Source: an uncultured Porphyromonadaceae bacterium (lineage in GTDB: Bacteria > Bacteroidota > Bacteroidia > Bacteroidales > Muribaculaceae). Taken from it: a DNA stretch of 64,000 bases. The notes below the pieces were generated by a model. It was given only the letters and a program-made list of their open reading frames with translations, was not told the DNA's origin and ran no database searches. Where the stretch lies: assembly GCA_947649495.1 (NCBI GenBank), contig CANSRU010000006.1:1-64000 (forward strand), in the 5' to 3' direction. Below, piece after piece: positions 1-8,638 of the stretch. Within the stretch, counting starts at the first letter, position 1; every line of letters begins with the position of its first letter. The translations under genes were made by a program, and so were the position numbers.

Positions 1-639
1 GTTGTTCAGGGGGTTGGTGTCGTTGACTTCCATGCACGAGAAAATTTTCACGCCGGGCTGTTCAACGCCATTGGCATCTATATAGGTCTTGAAGCAGTCA
101 GGAAGCGCGGTAAGATCCTTGACAAACACAAGACGAAGTTGAGCTGAAGCAGCTAATGTAGCGCGGCTATCTACTGCAGCAACAGTCAATGGAACCACGT
201 AGGTAGCTTCGTAATCAAGAGTTCCATCGGAAGTGATGGTGAGTTCTACCGGAGTCGACTGCGTCTCACCGGCCGATAATGTTGCCACACCGGCATTGCT
301 GAGCGCAACCCACGATGCGGGAATAGCTTTAAGTTTGGTACCGTTAGCGTTGTTGTAACGTTCCAAAGCCTCTGCATCGTAAGTAAAACTTACTGTCTGG
401 TCGGCATCCAAAGCCGAAGTTGCATTGACGTGGAGTGGCAATGTTGTACTGCTGCGCATCTCCACCATTGGATTGGACGTATTGCCTGAACCGTCAGAAA
501 CATAAAGTAATGTCTCCTCCGACGGATTGATTTCGGGAGCCTGCACGCCTCCGATAGTCAAATCTTCCTTGCAGGCAGTGGTGGCCAAGGCCACCATTGC
601 CACAAAGAGTGAGCGTTTGATAATATTGCTATATTTCAT
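1..639 (-). CDS. DUF1735-type lipoprotein, N-terminal part; C-terminus outside window
   Basis: The first 213 residues are visible and run off the left edge in frame. The N-terminus is a lipoprotein signal (hydrophobic stretch ending ATTAC, Cys at about residue 23), so the protein is probably anchored in the outer membrane. The following region (PSEETLLYVSDGSGN..., then a beta-rich repeat with 'PVELTITSDG') looks like a DUF1735 domain, common in surface glycan-binding proteins of Bacteroidetes. It is the last visible gene of the SusC/SusD operon, 29 bases after the DUF1735-LamG gene. In comparable loci of Bacteroides thetaiotaomicron (for example BT3983-BT3987) the gene here carries a DUF1735-like domain before an endo-beta-N-acetylglucosaminidase GH18 domain. 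Whether this gene continues into GH18 cannot be seen. Confidence 0.8.
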   Translation of the reverse strand, partial: MKYSNIIKRSLFVAMVALATTACKEDLTIGGVQAPEINPSEETLLYVSDGSGNTSNPMVEMRSSTTLPLHVNATSALDADQTVSFTYDAEALERYNNANGTKLKAIPASWVALSNAGVATLSAGETQSTPVELTITSDGTLDYEATYVVPLTVAAVDSRATLAASAQLRLVFVKDLTALPDCFKTYIDANGVEQPGVKIFSCMEVNDTNPLNN

Positions 640-668
640 TGCTGAAAAATGTCTTTGATAATTATTGA

Positions 669-1862
669 TTATTGTTCAGGAAGAGAAACTGACACCCAGT
701 TGAGCTTGCCGGGCTCGCTCGACTTTCCGGGATAAGTAGCCGGTGTCTGGATGTCGTAGCCATTGGCATAGTCATGTACAAGCGAGCCATCGCCCTCGTT
801 GAACTTCCAGTAGCCCACCAAACCGTCAGCATCCGATTCCACACGGTAGAAGTGGTTACGTTCAAGAAGTTCGGCAGGAGTAAGAATTCTGTTCCATACA
901 CGCACTTCCGAAATTTTGCCCATGAAGTCACGATCAGTATCGTAAGCATATCCTACGTAGCATGCACGGTCGCTCGATTTTACATTCCAGTTCACCGCAC
1001 GACGATAACCTACGTTCTGGGTATCGCCCTTCTTGACACCGTTGAAGTAAACATCAACATTGCCCGTAGACGAATCAAATGTAAGAGTTACGAATGTCCA
1101 CTTGTTGGTATCCAGTTTCCAAGCCGCGTCTGTGGCATTGCCGCTGCCGGTTGCAAGCTGAATCTGATTCGGTGGAACGCTGGCGTCGCCTATACGTACA
1201 AGGAATGTTCCTTCTATACCCATCAAGGTTGCCAGACCACCCTGACCACGGAATTCCGACGGATTGATGAGTGCCTCGAAAGTAAGCTGCCTCAGGTTGC
1301 CGAGTTCCGGACACTGACCTTCATTAACAAAGGTGAGACAAGTCTTGGTCAGGTCACCCACCACATTGATAAGAGCCGCACCGCGGAACACATAATATGT
1401 GGTGGCACTGCTGCTGAGAGCGGGCACGGTCGAACTGATTATCGAGACCGGCAGCACATATACGAACTGGTCGTCAAGCGAATTCAGTCCGGTAAATTTA
1501 ACTGACACACGGCTTGATTCTACGGTGTTGGCCGTTATTACGGCTACAGGATCGGGTATACTGTAATTCTCCGCAGGCAATATAATGGGTTCGCCACCAT
1601 ATATACCCTTGTAGTCCACAAGCTTACTTTCGTCCACGCCGTAGGTCACCATCACATCGTGGGTCTCAGGCTGAGCAATACGCACGCCCAGTGTACGGGT
1701 CATTTCATCGGCGCGGCCGTCGAGTGCAGTCACCACCAGATGGTCGATAGCGGTGTCATAGACCTTGTTATTGTCCGATACGTTCTTGTAATCGTCCTGA
1801 CACGCAGTGAAAGCGCCGGCCGAGACGAGAAGCGTAGCCGCGATATATAATGATTTTTTCAT
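669..1862 (-). CDS. DUF1735 and LamG-domain surface lipoprotein
   Basis: The start is placed at 1862 (MKKSLYIAATLLVSAGAFTAC), which gives a clean lipoprotein signal; an ATG four codons upstream is also open. The N-terminal half has DUF1735 character ('HDVMVTYGVDESKLVDY', 'VYVLPVSI'). Roughly residues 165-390 form a LamG/concanavalin-like jelly roll, with the typical 'WTFVTLTFDSSTGNVDVYFNGV' and 'MGKISEVRVWNRILTPAEL' strings. Proteins of this build act as glycan-binding surface proteins that hand substrate to the SusCD complex. It sits between the GH18-like gene and another DUF1735 gene, with short gaps on both sides, so it is almost certainly in the SusC-led operon. The ligand is inferred from context to be an N-acetylglucosamine-containing host glycan. 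Confidence 0.85.
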   Translation of the reverse strand: MKKSLYIAATLLVSAGAFTACQDDYKNVSDNNKVYDTAIDHLVVTALDGRADEMTRTLGVRIAQPETHDVMVTYGVDESKLVDYKGIYGGEPIILPAENYSIPDPVAVITANTVESSRVSVKFTGLNSLDDQFVYVLPVSIISSTVPALSSSATTYYVFRGAALINVVGDLTKTCLTFVNEGQCPELGNLRQLTFEALINPSEFRGQGGLATLMGIEGTFLVRIGDASVPPNQIQLATGSGNATDAAWKLDTNKWTFVTLTFDSSTGNVDVYFNGVKKGDTQNVGYRRAVNWNVKSSDRACYVGYAYDTDRDFMGKISEVRVWNRILTPAELLERNHFYRVESDADGLVGYWKFNEGDGSLVHDYANGYDIQTPATYPGKSSEPGKLNWVSVSLPEQ

Positions 1863-1886
1863 TGTTGATATCAATGTTTGGTTTTA

Positions 1887-3032
1887 TTACTTAATACTGG
1901 GATTCACAGCCTGGATTATGGCTCGGACATGAGGATAGGAGAATCCGGGATTGAAATAATCCATCTGCGCATTTTTTATGCCCACACCGGCCGGCTGGGC
2001 TGCTGCAGCCCATTTGGCAAAGCCCACGAGAGCCAATGTGCCGTCAGAATAATATCCGGTTTTTGTATCCTCAGGATCCGAACTTTTGTAAGTAGCCATC
2101 ATGCCGAGTTTTTCTACAGGCACGCCATCCACCATAGCCAGTGTCATATAGTAGGCATAGAGATTGCCATTTGTTGCATCAAGACCCTGACGCACGAAAA
2201 GCATACGGAAATCATTGAATATTGTCTTGTCAGAAATATTCTGCGGATAACCGAGGAAATCAAACACCAGTTCCGGATTACGCTTGTGCCAGTCAGTGGC
2301 CACTCCGAGGAACACCAACTGCTGGGCGCGATATTCCGACTTTTCAGCTTCCGTCATGTGTGTCTCGGCCTTACCGTTGAAGGCAAACATCACGCCATCA
2401 AGATTCTGCGATGCCACATAATTGAGCTGTTCTGTAAGATTTTCCAAAACATAATCGTTGAAATCCGGGTCGGCAAGAGCTGCGAGTTTGGCCTCAAGTT
2501 CAGCCTTTGCGGCTTCATATTCAGCTTTCACAGTTTCATCATCCTTATTTTCATTTGCATTGTAATCCTCCTCAAGTTGCGAAAGATCAGCATTCACAGC
2601 AGTGCGGTCGGCCGCGTTCTGCTCGCATAGAACGGTATACGCAGTTTTGATTGCATCGAAATCTATATTATAGATTACCTCCATGCCCTTCTCCTCACGC
2701 ACTTTCTTAAGATCGGCAGCAACAAGTGGATGAGCTATGTTCATATCTGCGAGAACAAGCACATCGATGGAATCGGGAAGCGAAGTCATACGTTCGCACT
2801 CATTGCTCGGGGCATCCTCTTTGAGAGTTACCCATGCATAGACCTTCGAGTGGTCTGATTTGCGATATTCGCGCAAATTGGCCAGATAAGCGGGATAGTT
2901 GGCACTATCCTCTATTGCGGGATAGGTGACATCTATGGATTCAGGTTCAGTCCAGTCATTGCAGGAGGTGAACGCCGAGCCCGATGCCGCTACCAACATG
3001 GCCGAAGCTATATATTTGAATTGTTTGTTCAT
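1887..3032 (-). CDS. GH18-like lipoprotein lacking catalytic acidic residues
   Basis: A 381-residue lipoprotein (signal ending FTSC, Cys24). The fold resembles the TIM barrel of GH18 endo-beta-N-acetylglucosaminidases found beside SusCD pairs. Where an active GH18 enzyme has the DxxDxDxE motif, this protein reads D212-G-V-M-F-A-F-N219, so only the first Asp remains and the catalytic Glu is Asn. This suggests a glycan-binding protein that no longer cleaves. Residues about 145-190 hold a charged, Ala/Glu/Lys-rich insertion likely to form a coiled coil or helical hairpin. The gene follows susD by 43 bases. Family assignment rests on context plus the degenerate motif region; the binding role is inference. 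Confidence 0.75.
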   Translation of the reverse strand: MNKQFKYIASAMLVAASGSAFTSCNDWTEPESIDVTYPAIEDSANYPAYLANLREYRKSDHSKVYAWVTLKEDAPSNECERMTSLPDSIDVLVLADMNIAHPLVAADLKKVREEKGMEVIYNIDFDAIKTAYTVLCEQNAADRTAVNADLSQLEEDYNANENKDDETVKAEYEAAKAELEAKLAALADPDFNDYVLENLTEQLNYVASQNLDGVMFAFNGKAETHMTEAEKSEYRAQQLVFLGVATDWHKRNPELVFDFLGYPQNISDKTIFNDFRMLFVRQGLDATNGNLYAYYMTLAMVDGVPVEKLGMMATYKSSDPEDTKTGYYSDGTLALVGFAKWAAAAQPAGVGIKNAQMDYFNPGFSYPHVRAIIQAVNPSIK

Positions 3033-3075
3033 TTTGCTTTATGATTTGCTTTTAATCTGTTTACGACTGTCTGAA

Positions 3076-4704
3076 TCAAAGACCCGGCTTGCAGTCCCAC
3101 CACATACGGGTAGCCATATTGTCCGGTCCGCCAAGCAAGTTGGCCACCGCTTCCTGCACATTCTGAAGGTTGTTGGTATATTCTCTCGAGGGATACACCA
3201 TACGACGGGGGCCGAGATTCACATCAACCACGTTGCTGCCGTTAAATGCTACCGGGATGAGCTTCGGATAGCCGGTACGGCGGTAGTCTGCCCAGGCCTC
3301 ATTGCCGAGAGTCCAGTTGGCAAGCCACTTCTGGGTAATGATTTTCTGCTGCTTCTCCTCGGCGGTAAGCGACTCGTCCCACTTGATAGTCACAGGGTCA
3401 AGAGTTCCGTTCCACGAGTTGAGCTGCATCGGGTCATAATAACGGGCCGGCACAGATGTTTCATCAGCCACGTATGCGGCATAGCCATCGCTCACACCAT
3501 AGTTCTCAAACGATAGTTCAATACCCTTGTTGTAGAACGCTTCAGCTGTGCCACCCATGTTCCATCCGAACACTGCCGCACCTTCGGCACGAAGGAAAGC
3601 AACCTCCGAGGCATTCTGCCACAAGGCGGGAGTATTGGCGGGAAGTTCTATACCTGAGTAGCTGACACTCCAGAGGGTGTTGAATGTCTGCCAGCCACGG
3701 CGTATACCAACATAATCAATAGGATTGCCCTCGGCATCAAGAAGCTCAGGGGCATCCGACTGTCCGCTGTTGTTGGCTGCATTGACATATTTGGTAAGAC
3801 GCGGGTCGTTATAACCTTTCAGATAACATACTATCTCAGCCGACGGACGGGAGTCTTGAGAATTGTACATTATGGCTGTACGCATGGCATTAGTGCTCGA
3901 ACCGTAGTTCTTCCATGTCGCGTTCTGCTCGTTAGTCTCTATAACGCCACCGTTGGCGGGATCAACAGCCTCCTCGGCTTTCTGCTTGGCAAGCGCAGCA
4001 TCGGCATACGATATACGCATGGCAAGACGCAGCTGAAGAGAGTTGGCAAACCGTATCCAGTTAGCCTTGTCTCCACTGTACACCTTATCGGCTATCGGGC
4101 TTATCACATCAGCCGTATTGTTAAGGTTTGCCGTCAGTGCATAACGGGCTTCTGCGAGTTCACGGAAGAATGCTGTGTAGATATCCTTCTGCGAATCGTA
4201 GGGAGTTTTTACCACACCGTCCACACCTATGCCTGAATAAGGTATCGGGCCATAACAGTCAGTCACACGGTCCATCGATGCCACCTTTATTATTTTGGCT
4301 ATGGCAAGAGGAACCTCAATCTCTTTGGTATCGCAATAACCCTCTATATTGGAATAGTTGGTGTAGAGAGTAGGGATAATCTTGGAGTCGGTCAGGAACA
4401 CACCAATCCAGTTGTCCGGAGCATTGTTACGTGCTATGGTATTACCACCGAATAGCGCGCCATCAGCGAAATAACCTCCGAGCGGACCTCCGAGCAGACA
4501 GTCTACAAACTGATTACAGTTTACGTCAGAAGGCACCACAGCTCCGCACATATTGTTAATTGACGAAGCAAGCAGATAGCCGTCGGCCGAAAGATCCCCG
4601 GGCTGATACTGATTGGAATTTATTTCCAGATAGTCGCCTGTACATGCGGCTGCAGTAAGCATTATAGCACTGCCGGCAAATATCTTATTTATTATTTGTT
4701 TCAT
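3076..4704 (-). CDS. susD-like: SusD/RagB-family glycan-binding lipoprotein
   Basis: A 542-residue SusD-type outer membrane lipoprotein with a signal ending AAACTGDY (Cys21). It caps the SusC channel and captures oligosaccharides at the cell surface. Features of the SusD-like (SusD_2/RagB) family include the early 'YLEINSNQYQPGD' segment, helical TPR-like stretches ('ANWIRFANSLQLRLAMRISYADAALAKQKAEEAV'), and the C-terminal part with 'EVAFLRAEGAAVFGWN' and 'GNEAWADYRRTGYPKL'. The length is normal for the family. It begins 12 bases after the SusC stop codon, the usual susC-susD order, so the pair is co-transcribed. The substrate is not readable from sequence; the GH18-like neighbour points to N-glycan-type oligosaccharides. 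Confidence 0.93.
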   Translation of the reverse strand: MKQIINKIFAGSAIMLTAAACTGDYLEINSNQYQPGDLSADGYLLASSINNMCGAVVPSDVNCNQFVDCLLGGPLGGYFADGALFGGNTIARNNAPDNWIGVFLTDSKIIPTLYTNYSNIEGYCDTKEIEVPLAIAKIIKVASMDRVTDCYGPIPYSGIGVDGVVKTPYDSQKDIYTAFFRELAEARYALTANLNNTADVISPIADKVYSGDKANWIRFANSLQLRLAMRISYADAALAKQKAEEAVDPANGGVIETNEQNATWKNYGSSTNAMRTAIMYNSQDSRPSAEIVCYLKGYNDPRLTKYVNAANNSGQSDAPELLDAEGNPIDYVGIRRGWQTFNTLWSVSYSGIELPANTPALWQNASEVAFLRAEGAAVFGWNMGGTAEAFYNKGIELSFENYGVSDGYAAYVADETSVPARYYDPMQLNSWNGTLDPVTIKWDESLTAEEKQQKIITQKWLANWTLGNEAWADYRRTGYPKLIPVAFNGSNVVDVNLGPRRMVYPSREYTNNLQNVQEAVANLLGGPDNMATRMWWDCKPGL

Positions 4705-4716
4705 TTGGGGCTTGAA

Positions 4717-7700
4717 TTAGAAGTTAAAGTTGACATTGAAGCCGAAGTTGCGCAGAGCGGGGGTCATAAAGTTGTCAATACCCTGCGAGTAGTTACCGGC
4801 CGATGCGACAGATTCGGGATCGTAAGGAGCCTTGTTGTAGATCATCCAGAGGTTGCGGCCCACGAGCGACACCTTGATATCGCATACATTGCCGAGCCAC
4901 TTGCGGGGGATGAGATAGCTCAATGTAGCTTCCTGAAGCCGCACGTTAGTTGCCGAATAAGTATAGAACTGAGGCACTGTCTCACCCGAAGCCACAGTTG
5001 TATACCACTGTTCGGGATTTACACGGTCGCCGCCGTTAACATCTATATAACCGAAGTCACGGGCATCACCAGAAGCCTCCGATACACCATACTGGTCAAG
5101 CACAGCCTGGGTGCGTGAGTACACGATACCGCCGAAACGGGCCGAGATCATGAAGCTGGCCGAAAGGTTTTTCCAGCGGAATGTATTATTCCATGCAAGG
5201 TTGCCCTTGGGAAGCACGCTGCCGAGCTTTATAGGATTATCGGCTACCGATACAGAGCTTACATTGCCGTCGGCATCGATGTATATCTTACCATTGGAAT
5301 CACGCTGCAGGTCGTACATCGAATAGAGATCGCCCATTGTGCCACCTTCGCGGAGAAGGAAGCGTGTACCTGCCACATTGGTTCCTGTCTGAGCGGAGAT
5401 GTCAAGCTGATCCATGTCGAGTTTCTCACCGGTTATAGGATTGTAGGCATTGCTGAACAAGTCAACAATCTTATTCTTGTTAAACGAATATGTCATGTTG
5501 GATGTCCATGTGAAATCACCCCATGTATGGTCATAGCCGAGGGCGAATTCCATACCCCAGTTGCGAACATTACCGGTCTGTATATATATTTCTGAATACT
5601 TACCTGCGGCGATGCCTGGATTGAAGGTCTGGTTGTGAGTATTTGCCTGATACCATGTCGCATCGAAGTTGAAATCCTTGAGGAAACGGAAGTTCATACC
5701 AACTTCCCACGACTTGGTACGCTCGGGTTTGAGGTTCTCGATGGGATATTGTGTGGTAAGAGACCATTTGCCATTCCTCCACTCATAGCGGGGATTGGCG
5801 AGATAGCGTTCGAATGCTGTACCAACGTCTGCCCACGAAGCACGTATTTTCCAGAACGAGAGATATTCCTGGGGAATATTGATGCCGGCGTCGGCAAACA
5901 TCTGGGTCATAAGAATTGACACACCTACCGACGGATAGAAGAAGCTCGACCTGCTTGAACGGGGACCTGCAAGAGCTGAAGGCCAGTCGTTACGGCCGGT
6001 CAAGGTCAGATAATATGTCTGCTTGTAACCGAGGTCGGCGCTTGCATAAAGTGACTGAGTCTGTTCATGCCATCCATCCTGGGTCTTACTGGGCATCGTA
6101 GTGATATTGTTGATTGTAAAGAAGTTGGTCAGACCGGCATCCTGATTTGGGTAGTTACCTGAACCGTCTGCTATACCGCCACGCACATCATAGGAGTCAA
6201 AACGCATATCTGAGATTGAACCACCGAAGTTGGCCTGAAGGTTGAAGTCGGCGCCGAGGTCCTTATTGAAACTTACAAGGAAGTCTGCAAATATCTGTTT
6301 CTCTTTGTAGCGTGCCTCACCATAGTAACCGCGCTCGGAGTTATCCGAAAGGTTACCGATGGTGCTCGCATAGCGCTTGTCGGTCGAAGTGGTGTAAGAG
6401 TTGTCCATACGCACACGTCCGCTCAATGTAAGGTAAGGGAGCACCTTATAGGTAAGTTGCGCACCGATCATATAGCGGTCTTTTTTCGATTCGCGGAGGT
6501 TACGGTAGTTAACCCAGTAAGGGTTCTGCACTGTCATGCCATAGTCACCGTAACGCCAGTTCTGCTCCGAGATGTTACGTTCCATGTTGTATACCTCATA
6601 CATACGCACTTCATCCCAGTCATTGCCACGCGGGAAAAGATATGCACCTACAAGCGGGTTGAAATATGTACCCTGGTTGGTCATATTGCGATCCTCCTGA
6701 TATATATAAGCCGCATTGAGGTCAAGGGTCATCTTGTCGTTCAGGAAGTTGGAGGTGTTGCGGATATTGAAGTTATAACGGTTGTACTTATCATTGGGCA
6801 CAATACCGTTGGAGTTAACGGCAGCGACCGAAGCGTAAGTCTGATTCTTCTCTGTACCGGTTGAGAATGTCACCGAGTTGGTGGCAACGAATCCGGTGCG
6901 GAGATAATCGTTGGCAATGTCGTAGCCACTGTTATTATAAGGTGTCATACGGCCACCCCAGCTGTAATTGCTTGTAGCATCTGAAGCTCCGTTCTGGCCT
7001 GCACCGTAATGATTCTGGAAGCGGGGAAGAATCCACGCGCGGTTCCACTCGAGGTTCGAACCCACGGTGATTTTGGTCTTGCCTGCCTGACCCTTCTTCG
7101 TGGTGATTACAATGGCACCGTTGGCAGCATCGCTACCATAAAGAGCGGCTGCGGCAGCACCGGTCAGCACCGACATCGACTCGATATCCTCAGGGTTGAG
7201 GTCGGCGATAGGCTCGGTTGCACCCTGCGAACCGAATGCACCAGCCTCACCGTCGGAGCGAGGTTTGCGCATAGGCATACCGTCTACCACATAGAGAGCG
7301 TTGCTTGACTGCATGATTGATTTGGGACCACGCATCACCACCTTCGAGATGGAGCCTGTACCGGCCGACGATGCATTGATGTTCACACCGGCCACCTTAC
7401 CCGCCAATGAATTGACGAAGTTGGCATCCTTGTTGGTGGTGAGCACATCGCCCTTCACCTGCTGAACATTGTAAGAAAGTGATTTCTGCTCGCGCTTGAT
7501 GCCGAGAGCGGTCACAACCACCTCATCGAGAGTCTTGGAATCCTCCTGCATCACGATGGTCATAGGCGCGTTGCCTGTCACTTGAACTTCCTGAGGAGCG
7601 TAGCCTATGTACGAGAACGTAAGCATGTCGCCCACTGAGGCCTTGACGGTAAATTCACCGTCAATGTTGGTGGAAGTACCTTGCGGAGTGCCCTTCACGA

Positions 7701-7833
7701 GTACCGACACACCGATAAGGGGTTCACCGCTGTTATCCGTTACTGTACCTGTCACAGTGACTGGGTTGGCGGCAAATGCCAACACCGGTAGCAGTAAAAG
7801 ACCGAATAACAAACTTGTTACCTTTGCCTTCAT
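4717..7833 (-). CDS. susC-like: SusC/RagA-family TonB-dependent outer membrane transporter
   Basis: A 1,038-residue SusC-type transporter. After a signal peptide (about residues 1-21) comes a carboxypeptidase-regulatory-like domain ('VTGTVTDNSGEPLIGVSVLVKG', residues about 25-100), a TonB-box-like stretch ('LDEVVVTALGIKREQ'), the plug domain ('LAGKVAGVNI', 'VVDGMPM', 'AAAALYGSDAANGAIVITTKKG'), and a C-terminal beta barrel ending in 'NFGFNVNFNF', the aromatic terminus expected for barrel insertion. It imports oligosaccharides into the periplasm with energy from TonB-ExbBD. It leads the minus-strand operon. The leader region above it is long (about 200 bases to the nearest promoter-like sequence). 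No sigma/anti-sigma pair or hybrid two-component regulator gene is visible in the window. Confidence 0.95.
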   Translation of the reverse strand: MKAKVTSLLFGLLLLPVLAFAANPVTVTGTVTDNSGEPLIGVSVLVKGTPQGTSTNIDGEFTVKASVGDMLTFSYIGYAPQEVQVTGNAPMTIVMQEDSKTLDEVVVTALGIKREQKSLSYNVQQVKGDVLTTNKDANFVNSLAGKVAGVNINASSAGTGSISKVVMRGPKSIMQSSNALYVVDGMPMRKPRSDGEAGAFGSQGATEPIADLNPEDIESMSVLTGAAAAALYGSDAANGAIVITTKKGQAGKTKITVGSNLEWNRAWILPRFQNHYGAGQNGASDATSNYSWGGRMTPYNNSGYDIANDYLRTGFVATNSVTFSTGTEKNQTYASVAAVNSNGIVPNDKYNRYNFNIRNTSNFLNDKMTLDLNAAYIYQEDRNMTNQGTYFNPLVGAYLFPRGNDWDEVRMYEVYNMERNISEQNWRYGDYGMTVQNPYWVNYRNLRESKKDRYMIGAQLTYKVLPYLTLSGRVRMDNSYTTSTDKRYASTIGNLSDNSERGYYGEARYKEKQIFADFLVSFNKDLGADFNLQANFGGSISDMRFDSYDVRGGIADGSGNYPNQDAGLTNFFTINNITTMPSKTQDGWHEQTQSLYASADLGYKQTYYLTLTGRNDWPSALAGPRSSRSSFFYPSVGVSILMTQMFADAGINIPQEYLSFWKIRASWADVGTAFERYLANPRYEWRNGKWSLTTQYPIENLKPERTKSWEVGMNFRFLKDFNFDATWYQANTHNQTFNPGIAAGKYSEIYIQTGNVRNWGMEFALGYDHTWGDFTWTSNMTYSFNKNKIVDLFSNAYNPITGEKLDMDQLDISAQTGTNVAGTRFLLREGGTMGDLYSMYDLQRDSNGKIYIDADGNVSSVSVADNPIKLGSVLPKGNLAWNNTFRWKNLSASFMISARFGGIVYSRTQAVLDQYGVSEASGDARDFGYIDVNGGDRVNPEQWYTTVASGETVPQFYTYSATNVRLQEATLSYLIPRKWLGNVCDIKVSLVGRNLWMIYNKAPYDPESVASAGNYSQGIDNFMTPALRNFGFNVNFNF

Positions 7834-8039
7834 AAAATTGGTTTGTTTGGTTAAATAAATAAAATGTTAGATATAAGTGTTAACTCTTTCTTTTTCCTTT
7901 GCTTAAACATCATCCGCCATCACTTGACAGACGACATCCAACCCATGCCGACACGTCGGCTTCACGATTAAGTTTCCAAGGTTCGATGCTGTGTTTTTTC
8001 ATGGCAAACTCCATTGCCCTGCACAGAATAATCGCTGAG

Positions 8040-8074
8040 CAAAATTATAAAAAAAGTGAAAAATTACCCCCCCC
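8040..8074 (-). promoter_or_regulatory. Candidate promoter of the susC operon, with a run of eight G residues
   Basis: On the minus strand 8047-8040 reads TAATTTTG, matching the Bacteroidetes -7 form TAnnTTTG. No clear TTTG lies 20 bases upstream; instead a run of eight G (C on the plus strand, 8067-8074) occupies the -33 position. Transcription would start near 8033 and leave a ~200-base leader before susC. That leader contains a small hairpin at 7947-7960 (GCCGA-CACG-TCGGC). The rest of 7834-8138 shows no gene. Confidence 0.35.
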
Positions 8075-8138
8075 AACCGTTAATTTACGTTAATAAAAGC
8101 GTTAACACCTCAACCTCACCCACGTACACTCCCCATCG

Positions 8139-8430
8139 GCACAGAGAGTGCCAGAATACCCTCTCCCCTAACACCACCCTCCCTTAAACCAACAATTAGA
8201 CTTATCGGCCTAATTTGACCAATTATCCTCACAATCCGGCAGGAGGGGCGGTGGCTTTCCAGCCACCGCAAAAAGAGGGCAAGAATGCCCTCTCCCCTAA
8301 CATCACCCTCCCCTAAACCAACAATTAGACCAATCGGCCTAATTTGACCAATTACCCTCACAATCCGGCAGGAGGAGCGGTGGCTTTCCAGCCACCGCAC
8401 AGAGAGGGCAAGAAAGCCCTCTCCCCTAAC
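8139..8430. repeat. 129-base tandem repeat, two full copies plus a partial one, built of hairpins
   Basis: Two direct copies start at 8161 and 8290, and a third start is visible at 8419; a partial copy precedes 8161. Each unit contains a 9-base-pair hairpin (GCGGTGGCT-TTCC-AGCCACCGC, first copy 8248-8269), a second hairpin (AGAGGGC-AAGAAT-GCCCTCT, 8274-8293), and a spacer with 'ATCGGCCTAATTTGACC'. The two hairpins and the spacer recur in inverted orientation in the arrays at 18907, 20370 and 21832. The unit length is a multiple of three, which creates a spurious repetitive reading frame on the minus strand. Confidence 0.85.
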
Positions 8431-8444
8431 ATCCATATCGGCCC

Positions 8445-8549
8445 AATGGTCGCAGACCATTAAACATGTTTAGGCCCGTCATGGGGCACCGCCCCTTGGC
8501 GGGTGTGTGGACACGATATACCGGGCATCGTCGAAGATGATGAATTTGC
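8445..8549 (+). repeat. Three-hairpin intergenic element, copy 1 of 7
   Basis: Three hairpins in order: AATGGTC-GCA-GACCATT (8445-8461); CCCGTCATGGGGC-ACC-GCCCCTTGGCGGG (8475-8503, one mismatch and one wobble); and CATCGTC-GAA-GATGATG (8526-8542). The same series occurs twice, facing each other, in each of the arrays at 18907, 20370 and 21832. Stem sequences are kept or change in pairs while the three-base loops vary. It lies between the susC leader and the purB terminator and encodes nothing evident. Confidence 0.8.
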
Positions 8550-8582
8550 CATCCCCCCCGCAATCCACTAACAACCGCACAA

Positions 8583-8613
8583 TAAAAAAGAGCGGTGAAT
8601 TAATCCACCGCTC
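8583..8613 (-). terminator. Intrinsic terminator of purB
   Basis: Read on the minus strand, an eight-base-pair stem (GAGCGGTG / CACCGCTC, 8590-8613) with an eight-base loop is followed directly by six T (8589-8584). It lies 26 bases past the purB stop codon. Confidence 0.9.
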
Positions 8614-8638
8614 CATCAATATCGTTGCGAACCGAAAA

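Noticed and set aside
8116-8460. A 114-codon minus-strand frame with internal sequence repeats
   Set aside because: It is produced by the 129-base hairpin repeat, whose length is a multiple of three. There is no promoter, start context or family resemblance.
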